A stretch of 64,000 nucleotides of DNA, from positions 3,230,578-3,294,577 of the forward strand of contig CM035360.1 in NCBI GenBank assembly GCA_020137815.1. Direction: 5' to 3'. Made by a program: the position numbers and the translations under genes. This document shows, one piece after another, positions 1 through 24,918 of this stretch. The notes under the pieces were generated by a model, which was not told the origin of the DNA, did no database searches, and saw only the letters and a list, made by a program, of their open reading frames with translations. This DNA is from Hormiphora californensis. Its lineage: Eukaryota > Ctenophora > Tentaculata > Cydippida > Pleurobrachiidae. Position 1 is the first letter of the stretch. Each line of letters starts with the position of its first letter.

Positions 1-369
1 CTAATAGTACTAGCTAGATCAGAGAAGCAAGCTGTGCAGGTAAGACACCGGCTAACGTGGCGTGTAGAGAGGGAGAGCATGACAGGGTAAAATAGGGAGA
101 GAAAAAGAGAGAATGATGGGGTAGACAAGGAGAGAGACATTGATAAAGCTAGTGAGAGAGAGATTTGCATCAATTTTCTTCACTTCCTCTTGTTACCCGA
201 ATGCCTCTTGCTTTCTCTGACAGTGACGTGCTCCAAATTACCACCAAAACCTTCCAAAATTGCCGTCAATTGGTCTTGTTTTCTATACGTTATGTGGTTT
301 GATTCAAACAATTGAACTAACCGGTCGGTAAAAACAACTTTCTGAAAACCATCCGCTATTTCTACAGGC
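1..369. other. 5' flank of gene A, no gene seen
   Basis: Purine-rich AGAGAG runs lie at about 60-165, followed by ordinary AT-rich sequence up to the start codon of gene A. I see no convincing exon, TATA box or repeat boundary. The stretch probably holds the promoter and 5' UTR of gene A, but this is only inferred from position. Confidence 0.3.
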
Positions 370-3300
370 ATGGTTCTTGGGCTGCTAATCTGCCTCCTTT
401 TGGGCCTTGCCTCTGCCTCGCTCCCAAACTATCATGACCTGCTGGGCTTTGACAAAAACGAGAAAGGTGAAAGATTTGGGGCTCTTTCTACAACACGTGC
501 CATGGTTCAACTTCACCCATTTTACCATCATTTTACCATGCTTCCTCTTCTCAATTTACATTTTTCAGTGTATAATCCTGGCCCTAATAAGTTGTGTCTC
601 AAATCCCTAATTGACGTCATATTTCAGGAATCATTGATCCTACGACTCTGATGACTGCATACCATGAAAAGATTCAACCTCTCTTTGCAAGTGGAAATGT
701 CTTTTCTGACCGGAAGAAACTTGAGCAGTTTGCACTGTTCTTTGAGGCCCAAAAGTAAGAACCAATATTAGTTTTGTTTAATTTTCATTTTTCACAATAT
801 CAGGAGACTAATTTGGGTAATAATGTTCAACACTCCTACTAGGTGTTTGACTGAGCTGGGCTGCATTGATGCGTATTTGAAGGGAGTAGAGGAGGGAGTA
901 GACCCTTTCCCCCGCCACGAAGATACCTCTGATGGATCTTGGGAGGGTGTTCACATTCTTAGTCCTTGGGAGTTCAGGTAGGGGAGCATTTGTGGGAGTT
1001 TCTCGACTTTTCTAGTTATAGTCGCTTATCAATGTCAAGACAGACACTTAAAAAATAAAAAGATATGGATTCCACAATAATAAATAAACTCTACGCAGAA
1101 CCTAATCACGGACACAGCTATCACCCCTCCCTCCATTCCAGGACAACGATTCTAGGTGGGGATGGATCAGAAGAATGGCTGGTTTACTTGACATCCCACA
1201 CTGACAGCAAATATGTGAACCTTATGAGAGAGGCCATTCTGGACGGACAATCCATCATGAGATACGGTATGAAGGAGTTGAGTAACAACAAGTAGAAGGA
1301 GTTTACCATGTTTATCAGAGGGGGTCAGGGGGCCAATCAGAGAAAGAATCAGAATAGAGCATAACATGATAAAGAGTATTTTACGTGCCTGTTAAGCAGT
1401 TTAAAATCAAAATCTAGAATCTAGATTATGCCAAAGCAAAGATCTAGCATAATCTTATAGAATCTAGATTTAAGATTATGCCCAAGATCTAGAAGTAGAC
1501 TATGATCATGGAAAGGTTCTCATTTGGAAACAATCTAACGAAACCTCTAGCTCTCTCTCCCTAATTTCAGAAAAACTAAAGGTTGGAGTGGTAGTATGTG
1601 GAGTGATGGAGTATGATCTATGTACAGCACTTGGAAAGAAGATGGCCCTGATACTGTGGAACAAACAGGCACATTTCAAAGGGCAGATGAACTACTTCTC
1701 ACTTACAAAGTACGATACATTGCAGCTTGCTCGACCCTATTTCCTAGGAAATTAGGAATTCCTCGCACGGGAAAAATAAAAAGGGTTTGAACAGAACAAA
1801 TGATATTTATACTGACCACCACGCTCTAAAATGACGTCATACGACGCTTAAATATTTAATCGTTTGACCATTAGCTGTTCACGAGGTAATTGTCGTTAAA
1901 GGAAAAGGCTTGTGAGCCACATACGCAGCATCTCCTCAACTATTCAAACGAGATAATCTTTTTCTCTCTCCCTCTCTCTCTCTCTCTCTCTCCCTCTCCC
2001 TCTCTCTCTATCCCTCTCTCTCCCTCATCCCTGACACAATCTCTCTTTAATCTCAGATTCCTGATCACTCAACTTGAAGCACAACATGAAGGTTTCAAAA
2101 CGTACGAGCCAGAGGAGATTATTGACCAAGTAGTGAAAACTAAAAAGCCATTTTTTGCAATCGACACGAGCAAGGCGAAAACTGCCTTGTCCTACTCAGA
2201 TATTATGACGGTAAGAGCTTGAAACAGATACCAAATTAATTTGAAGTTGGAATTTGAAGTTGGAATTTGATCAGCGAATGCCCTTAGCTTAGGGCGTTCG
2301 CTGATAAAATTCCAACGTAAATGGTTGTGACGCGATCCTCTTTTGATCAAAACTGAAACATAAGCCTCACGAGGAGATCAGTGATTATATACTCAAAGTC
2401 AGATTTCTTGGCAAGGCGACAACGCGTCTCACTCACTCTCTCTACCGATCACTCTCCCTAACTCTCTCTCCCTAACGATCGTCGATCACTCTCCCTAAAG
2501 ATCACTCTCCCTAACTCTCTCTCCCTAACGATCGTCGATCACTCTCCCTAAAGATCACTCTCCCTAACTCTCTCTCTCCTCCCCAAAGATTGCTAAGATT
2601 GTGGCGCCATTCGTTGACATTGGACTGATCGACTGTAACGCCCACAATGAAACGTGTGCACAGGTTATTTTTGACCCGACTAGTGAGGATAGAGTCAATG
2701 GTGAGTTACATGATGTAAACTACCAGGAACCGACTGAAACAAGTAAACAACCAATCAGAACTCGTTATTTAGGTCACGTGACTGGTTATCAGCCAATCAG
2801 GGACCATTATTTTCGGTCGGTCGGTTCCTGTAAACTACAGCTCGTACCCCCCAGAAAAGAGGGCGAGTCAAAGGCTGAATTTCAAAAGTAGAAACTAGAA
2901 GCAGGAAATGGAATTTATTATCTTGTTTACAGCACGATATATGAATTCGATATAATTTAAAATATCGGCGCGTTCTTTGAATTACTGGTTCATCATGTGA
3001 CAAGTGTTAATCGCATTAGTCCGTGATTACTGGCAATATAATATGGGCAAGCACATGGCAGTATTCCACCTGTAATGTGTTTACAAGATCTCGATCATTA
3101 ATTTGCACTATCTAGATCTATATAGCAGCTGACTCGAAAATACTATCATCAAGCTTGAAAAACAATATTTGTCATAACACATAACATGAAAAAACAGTTT
3201 TAAAAAAGTTTTAAAGCAGTTTAAAAAAGTTTTTAAAACATAACATTTCAGGATTCTATGTGGAGTACTACGAGTATTATAAAGAACTGAAGACCTTCAA

Positions 3301-6300
3301 GGACAAGCAAAACAGTTTATTTGGACTTGTTCACGTGTAAGTGAGCTTATTAATGACTAGCTTAAGCTGCTTAAGCTAGTCATTAGCTTGTATTGGTAAG
3401 CGGTAAATATATGTTGCCCTGATCTGATAGAAACATACGTGTTCTATACGCGAAGATCATCCCCTTGACTTTAAGACATCGGACCATTAGCTTAAAGACC
3501 GAATCCGCGGCATTGCAGTTAGCAACTAAAGGCATGATAAGTGATAAGGTGGGCGGACTCTAGTGCTAACGGACTCTTTATCTAAATCCAAGGCGGACTC
3601 TATATCTAAAAACGGACTCTTTATCTACAGTTAGATTTTGAAAAAAGTTTAGATGAAGAGTCCTCCCTGTGTAGACTTTTTAGATAAAGAGTCCGCCCTG
3701 TGTAGAATTTTTAGATATAGAGTCCTCTAGTACATTTTGGCGCCAAATCCTCCAACCCGGACTCTATGTCTAAAATCCTAACCCAACCCAAAACCTAACC
3801 CTAACACTAACCCAGACCCTAACCTCGAACCCAAATAATGGCCCTAACACTTCTAAATTAGTATAGGGGTAGAGCAAACTCTCGTTTCCGGCCTAACGGC
3901 CGAAATCTCGAGTTCGCGGCGAAAGGCGGACTCTATATCTAATTTAGATTTATGTAGATATAGAGTCCACTTTGTTTAGACTTTTTAGATAAAGAGTCCG
4001 CCCTGTGTAGACTTTTTAGATAAAGAGTCCTCCTAGAGTTTAGACTTATTTGGACTCTTTATCTAAATCTAAATTTAGATATAGAGTCCACTGTAGACTT
4101 AGAGTGTAGCACTAGAGTCCGCACACCAAGTGATAAAGAGCGGCTCGAGGCTTGATCACAGCGCTGGAAAGAATGAGTAAGAACGGGTATAACACACTGC
4201 AGTTGTGTTGTAAACTGGCTTGCAGTTAAACCAGATACAGAGCGCGGCAATTGCCGTGAGCAACCAGAAATAGCACTGTGTCTACAGCAGCATGGAGAGA
4301 AATAGAGAGGGGGAGCTGGAAGCAGAGAAAAAGAGAAAGGAAGGAGAGAAAAAGAGGTGTTATAAGATAGGAAAAGAGAGAAAACGTAATGGTCTATAAT
4401 GGCATAACGAGTCTTTCTGTAGTCACAGCTTTCAATTGCACATGGCGAAGACTTTATCACAAGTCAATTAGAAATGAGCGTGATTGATCATTTATATTAT
4501 ACCGCGGCCGGTCATAACAATTTCCTTCTCCCAAATTAAGATCGAATAATATGTTGGCATCCATGCAAGACTTGCCAATGTTAAAATTACAACACAGTGC
4601 ACTTAGCAACAACTGTATTTCTATAAATTATCGGGGTCCGACTGTATAAGCATGAACACTTATTCATGCTATTTCTATATCTACAACTTATCCGTATTTC
4701 TATATCTAGGGACTGTGGGGATAATGCAGGGACAGTTCTTGATACGATAGCACAGCGTGCTGTGAACGAAGACCAAAGGCTGATCAAGATAGAGGCTACC
4801 CCGCTGCACAAGATGACAATCAAAGTGAAGCATGGCAGAATCCCTCCTTTTGCCGTATACATGGGGCCCAAGATACCCGGGATTAGGATGATTGCTCTAA
4901 ATGTAAGTACTATTACCAAACGAATTCAAATATGTACTACTATTATACCGGGGTCAAACAAGTGGAAAATGTGTTAGTTTGAAAGCTGTTACACTGCCCA
5001 GACCTCTACATATATTGTAAGTGACCGCTTGGGGTAACCTGTCAATTATTGGTGTAACCTGTTATTGGTGAAATATTGCAACCTGAAAAAGGAGGAAACG
5101 AGGCAGCATCCTATAGACCTGTAAAACAAGGCTAAACTTTTCAATAGGCATTCACCTCCTGTTACAATGTCCATATTATGTCGAATAAAAAGCGGTACCA
5201 TGCGACTGCCAGTATTGTTATGCGTCGGGGGAGATCATAATTTAACCAAAGTTTGGGTAAATATAGATTTGTCTACTGTCATAATTAACCGGAAAGAGAG
5301 GGGGAATAAATATTCTTCATCTATGATGATCATGATCAGGCATAACAATTACATATATTCATTCTCTTATGAATCTTATCTTATCTCTAACTTCTCTCTC
5401 ACTCTTTTCTACCCTCATAACCTTCACAAACATCATCACATTCAAATCTAACACACTTTGACTCTCATCTACACATGTTCTAACCCATCTATCACACATC
5501 TGCCACTTCTAAGTTCCAAATCTAACACATGTTTTAACACACAGAATCAGTTGATGAAGGAACTGGGAGGGGACGGAGAGAAGAGGCTGTACCACCTCAG
5601 TTGTGACGATCTAGAACTCTACTGTTATCGCTTCCACGCGGATGAAGATTATGCTAAACTGATTGTTTTCAAGGAGGGAGGATTCGAAACACTGGTATGT
5701 GATTATCTCAATTATATAATGGGCAGAAAGATTAGAAGCCATGGGAATATATGAACCTTGTTTAATGTTTCTATTTTCTTTAGGATCACTCATGATATAC
5801 TGATATAGTGCAACTCAGTTTAGAATCCTAATTATTACATCGAATTATTAATATTCTACCTGTACCTCCACAGTATACCCGAGACACAGTACACGACAAA
5901 GCGAATGCACTCAAGGAATCCCTAACTGGTAAACTGCTCACAATGCGGGCCGAGGATCTGTACGCTAAGCTACAAGATGGACCCATGGAGAATACTATGA
6001 TACAGGTGAATTAATTAGCTAGTTGATTAATTAATCGATCGTTAAACCCGTCGTATATGCAGCAGACAATATGCAAGTGAAACATTTCCAGTAATAAAAA
6101 TAACACATCAGAAATAACTTATAATGCGCACTGCATTAGAGCTGAAACAAGCATGAACATGGTAGCCATGCCAACTCAGCTTGGAATGTATTTAAATCAC
6201 ACTTGTATTTATAATACACACTATCCCACAGTACATGAACAGTACCCGGTACACAATGTACGACATGGACTCTGCCAACTCGCATGTGTCCATGTCACCA

Positions 6301-7221
6301 AAATCACACTACCCCACAGTACATGAACAGTACCCGGTACACAATGTACGACATGGACTCTGCTCTGGAGAAGGACATCAGTGAGTTAAGGAGGGGAGCC
6401 AACCTGGTCAAGGAGGTCCATGGAACTACCACATACCTGGTGGACTGTGCCACACATAAGGAGATCTGTGATGCTAACAAGGTACAAACCAGGAACCGAC
6501 CGAATCAGGAAATACTGCTCCCTGATTGGCTGATAACCAGTCACATGACCTAAATAACGAGTTCTGATTGGTTTTTTACTTGTGTCGGTTGGTTCCTGGT
6601 ACAAACAAACTCACAAACACACAGTATGATGGGGGTTGGAGCACCGAGAAAACAAACAAACAAATAACGTATTGGGAGGTGGACATGGATTCTGTTCTAG
6701 AGTTCGACAAACCCTCAGGAGTCAGGGGGCATCAAGATTAGAAACCCAGTTTTGAGTGATAAACTGCAACAGATTCAATAATACTATAATAATACCAGCC
6801 GCTCAATCCAATCCAAAACCCAGCCGCTCAATCCAAACCAAACCAAAACTGCGCAGTCAACATAATACTTCCGTCACCAGGTGGTTGATTCCATGGGTTT
6901 GCACTATGTGACCCCTACACGAGTGATCAAACAACATACTGGACTCATAAAAAACCATCTTTATCTGGCCTTTGTGGACGAGGTATGAACTAAGAATTTC
7001 TAAACCGAACCTAGGATTGAGTACCGAACAACTCCGGCCCCTAAAAGAGGATTCGAACAATGCATAGTCTGCATTGCATAACCTCCTATAAAAATAGAGA
7101 ATGAAAAATACAAATCTTCCCATAGGTATCCAAGAAGGAACAAGCAGTGGAGGACAACATGGATGAAGCCACCCCAGAATCGGTTGCTAAGGAGTTCGAG
7201 CGATTCAGTAACGAACTCTGA
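370..7221 (+). CDS. Gene A: ER-luminal thioredoxin-fold-like protein ending SNEL (14 exons, 602 aa)
   Basis: Exons: 370-466, 628-754, 843-977, 1142-1266, 1571-1709, 2057-2210, 2589-2700, 3252-3336, 4710-4902, 5545-5694, 5874-6005, 6320-6481, 6881-6982, 7126-7221. All introns are GT-AG and the exons sum to 1809 nt, so the frame closes exactly. The product starts with a hydrophobic signal peptide (MVLGLLICLLLGLASA) and ends in SNEL, which fits the KDEL-type ER retention consensus. A Cys-x(6)-Cys motif after a hydrophobic strand recurs at about residues 274 (DCNAHNETC), 409 (SCDDLELYC) and 525 (DCATHKEIC). This spacing and pattern resemble the beta3-alpha3 region of thioredoxin-fold domains in the PDI family. 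No CxxC active site was seen, so a chaperone-like or redox-inactive role is more likely than oxidoreductase. It lies 242 bp upstream of gene B, which is built alike. The family name is not recognised; the ER location is well supported, the fold is inference. Confidence 0.75.
1405..1500. repeat. TCTAGA-rich inverted repeat in intron 4 of gene A
   Basis: The stretch alternates AATCTAGATT, GATTATGCC and its near complement, forming several short inverted repeats. It looks like a decayed foldback element inside the intron that precedes exon 5 of gene A. Confidence 0.4.
2240..2316. repeat. Hairpin with ~23-bp arms in intron 6 of gene A
   Basis: TTTGATCAGCGAATGCCC is followed, after a short TTAGCTTA centre, by its near complement GGGCGTTCGCTGATAAAA. 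GAAGTTGGAATTT is also tandemly doubled on the left. The structure would form a strong stem; function unknown. Confidence 0.55.
2440..2588 (+). repeat. Pyrimidine-rich tandem repeat ending at the exon 7 acceptor of gene A
   Basis: A unit of roughly 53 bp containing GATCACTCTCCCTAA and GATCGTCGATCACTC is repeated about two and a half times and runs into the acceptor CCCCAAAG of exon 7. Internal copies contain CCCTAAAG followed by AT, which resembles the working acceptor followed by ATTGC. Confidence 0.6.
2724..2830 (+). mobile_element. hAT-like MITE copy 1 (107 bp)
   Basis: Terminal inverted repeats CAGGAACCGACTGAA...GGTCGGTTCCTG are flanked by the 8-bp direct repeat TAAACTAC (2716-2723 and 2831-2838). 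An 8-bp duplication is the hallmark of the hAT superfamily. It has no coding capacity. The core carries GTCACGTGAC and CCAATCAG/GCCAATCA. It sits 23 bp downstream of the donor of gene A exon 7. Confidence 0.85.
3535..4110. repeat. Foldback / tandem block of GGACTCT(A/T)TATCTAAA in intron 8 of gene A
   Basis: The motif GGACTCTTTATCTAAA and its complement TTTAGATAAAGAGTCC recur many times in both orientations, so the block can fold on itself. Between them (about 3775-3830) is a degenerate CCCTAA-like stretch resembling an interstitial telomere-type repeat. It fills most of the 1.37 kb intron 8. No coding frame is credible here. Confidence 0.65.
6221..6363 (+). repeat. Duplicated splice acceptor plus exon start, gene A exon 12
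   Basis: The sequence CCCACAG followed by the first 44 bases of exon 12 (from TACATGAACAGTACC to GACTCTGC) occurs twice, with exon starts at 6232 and 6320, 88 bp apart. The second copy continues into the true exon. Using the first acceptor shifts the frame (88 is not a multiple of 3) and reaches a stop, so the downstream copy must be the productive one. Confidence 0.85.
6490..6598 (-). mobile_element. hAT-like MITE copy 2, inserted at the splice donor of gene A exon 12
   Basis: It runs CAGGAACCGACCGAA...GGTTGGTTCCTG in the reverse orientation relative to copy 1. The 8-bp duplication GTACAAAC lies at 6482-6489 and 6599-6606. The left copy of that duplication is exactly the first 8 bases of the intron after exon 12. 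The internal E-box is altered to CACATG. Confidence 0.85.
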
Positions 7222-7265
7222 AATCGGTTGCTAAGGAGTTCGAGCGATTCAGTAACGAACTCTGA
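7178..7265 (+). repeat. 44-bp tandem duplication of the gene A C-terminal codons and stop
   Basis: The 44 bases from AATCGGTTGCTAAGG to ACGAACTCTGA, which encode the last residues including SNEL and the stop codon, are repeated exactly once more immediately downstream (7222-7265). Only the first copy is translated. Confidence 0.9.
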
Positions 7266-7463
7266 TGATTTGTAAGACGGTGATTTGAGGAGACTGACAT
7301 GACAAGATAACTTGACATACGGGGACGAATTAAATTTTAACATTTTACTATTTATAAACCAATTTGATCGACCAGTAAGACTGAGACAATAAAACCAACG
7401 CGTGTATGACTCAAAATATTTGTTGAAAACATCACAATATTTCCCCGATATTATTTAGGCACT

Positions 7464-22678
<15,215 letters not shown>

Positions 22679-22966
22679 AGAGAGGGATGGAGGGAGAGAG
22701 GGAGGGAGGGAGGTCATAACCGGTCAAAGGTAGAGGAGAGAGAGAGAGAGAAGGGAGAGATGGGAAAGGTTAGAACTGAAAAAAGATTGGACTCAATTAT
22801 TTATTGTTTCAAAATGTAAATTATTATTTATTTTAAAATTGATCTAAAAAGGGCTAAAAATCTGAAAAAAGTACTAAAACTCTCGTAACCGTAGTGGCTT
22901 CTATCGGTAATCGGTATCCAAGGACGCGTTGAAAGTTCACCAGTCACACCATGTGTTGATCTAATT

Positions 22967-23849
22967 CTATCTCAGTGCATACATTTTAACAGGATACAAA
23001 TGTCCTGGAAAGTTCTTCTGAGTTTCCTTCCTCACAATCTCCAACCCTGCCTGCCGGAACATTTCCTTCAGCATAGCCCCACATCTAGTTATGCTCCCAT
23101 CCCTTGGATCCACCACACTGCCCCGTTCCAGAACATTGTCCTTGATAACAATGTACCCTCCCGGTCTCAAACTCTCCTTAAATCTCCGTAACAAAGCAAT
23201 GAAATCATAATCAGCAATGTAAATGATCACCCACTGAATCCATATCAGATCATAATGGTATGGAAGTGGTTCGAAGTCCTCCAAACCGGAACAAAACTGC
23301 TCTCCAACCCTTCCAAACAAGTCCTCACCCATGAACTCCCGAGCACTATCAAGATGTTCCCTACACGTGTCCACCATATCCACAGTCTCGGCCACGTGTA
23401 ATAACAGCCCTGCCGTCACACGCCCAATACCCGCCCCACAATCCAACGCCCGGTATGGTGTGGATTCACGGTAGAGAGGGGCTAGGAATCGGGCCGAGGA
23501 GGAGAGATCGAGGTCGGAGAGGTAGGAATACCCACCCAGCATGCCATCCACTGTGCTGGGTATACCGGTCCAGTGTTCTTTGCTGTGTGAGTACCATGTG
23601 TCCCGGGAGGACATGGTGGCTCGGTGGGATTTGTTGCGGACCACAAAGTTCTTGTTTTGTTGGGTCGCGGGGGACGGTGATCGGAACAACTGTATAGAAA
23701 GGAAAGTGTGTGTGAACTTAGTTTAGCTGAGCGCCTACAAATACGGTGTGAGCTACACAAAAGTTTAGTAGCCCATGTTGGGTATCAGAGGTGTAGAATC
23801 CTGGCCCTAGATTGTTGTTTCTTACCTTCCTCCAAAGGGTAGTTGCCAT
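22967..23849 (-). CDS. NTMT1: N-terminal X-P-K alpha-N-methyltransferase (NTMT1/METTL11A-like)
   Basis: The main exon 22967-23689 encodes a class I SAM methyltransferase. Motif I reads LDCGAGIGRVTAGLL, followed by the acidic strand end VDMVDTC. The characteristic family segment DLIWIQWVIIYI and the LRPGGYIVIKDN strand agree with NTMT1, which methylates the alpha-amino group of proteins starting X-Pro-Lys in nucleus and cytosol. From the strong-context start GCCACCATG at 23614 the product is 215 aa, close to the usual ~223. A short upstream exon 23826-23849 (ATGGCAACT..., eight codons) joins in frame through a good donor (GTAAGA) and acceptor (TATACAG) and would add a basic, acid-free 33-residue leader, giving 248 aa. 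The gene is convergent with gene B, whose stop is 288 bp away. Confidence 0.88.
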
Positions 23850-24327
23850 AGTTAAAGTGAAAACGGAACTAACCAAGCATTAAAAACAAATAAATCCGGG
23901 CCAGGTCGGAGAGATCCAAATTGATCAGAAGATTATGCAATGGAACAACACGGTAGCTCGATTATCAAGATTAGATCTCAATATATTGGACGCATGCCGC
24001 GTTGATACGCTTACAATTACATTGAATCTATCTCTCTCTATCTCTCTTTTTCTCTCCTTCTCTCCTTCTCTTTCTTTCCCTCACTCTCTCTGGCAGGCCA
24101 TCTCTCTTTTTACTCACCCAAGTTTGGCATTGATATCTTAATTTGGCTCACGGTTTAAACAGGTTCTCTCTCACAATTCTCCTAGTGTTTATTATGTGTA
24201 AGAATGTGCATAAAATGAGAACAAAAGAGGAAAGAAATAGATGTAGAAAAAAGGAAAACATTCGTCAAACACTGACCTCTGTTAGTCCTCTGAATCTCGT
24301 ATGCGTGAAGGAAAGAATCTTCCGAAG

Positions 24328-24646
24328 TCATTCTGTTCGGCAGTATATCTTGTCCAGCGCTCTGTCGTCACTCCTGAAAAGGGGCATATTATTTACAAAT
24401 CATTACGGCGATTATTTTGTTTGCGTTACAGTTCAGGAGTGTGCAAATTTGAAAATAGCGTGTGATCAGTTCTTACCACTCTATAGACTGGTTGATTGCA
24501 TGAGAGAATGGTTCCAGTTGGTTGACTAAGGTTGACAGCCGCGGAAGTCCTGTCTCATCGGCGTCGACCCGATCTGAGTGCATTGGTTTGAGAATCAAAA
24601 CGGGGTCTGTCGGAGACACACAGCGGAAGTCAGGTAATTCTGTAGA
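24328..24646 (-). other. Possible spliced exons of unknown gene (24477-24646 and 24328-24373)
   Basis: On the minus strand, TTACAG at 24647-24652 precedes an open exon that ends GAGTG before GTAAGA at 24476. The next acceptor, CCCCTTTTCAG before 24373, continues the frame to a stop at 24328. The implied peptide (LPDFRCVSPTDPV ... QSIEWSDDRALDK) matches nothing I know. They could be 5' untranslated exons of the methyltransferase gene or a tiny separate gene. Confidence 0.3.
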
Positions 24647-24918
24647 CTGTAAGTTAGAACTGGGCAAGTGGACAATAAGAGAGGGGATGAGGTTTTAGGA
24701 TCAAGGAGTAGGGTCAGGGTATAGGGTCAGGGACTGGGAATTATAATTACCAATTAAAACAGCTGTATCTAAAATGCGGGTGTAAACAGATAAGTCGATA
24801 ATTGTAACATTTCATACACCAGCCTCAAAACACAGTCACTAGGCAGTCCATATATGGAGATAAACATGACCATATATGGTCATATATCTGTCAATTAAAA
24901 CTCTCTCTCCCTCTCTTC

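Noticed and set aside
24143-24529. 128-codon plus-strand open frame
   Set aside because: No domain or splice context; it overlaps better-supported minus-strand splice signals.
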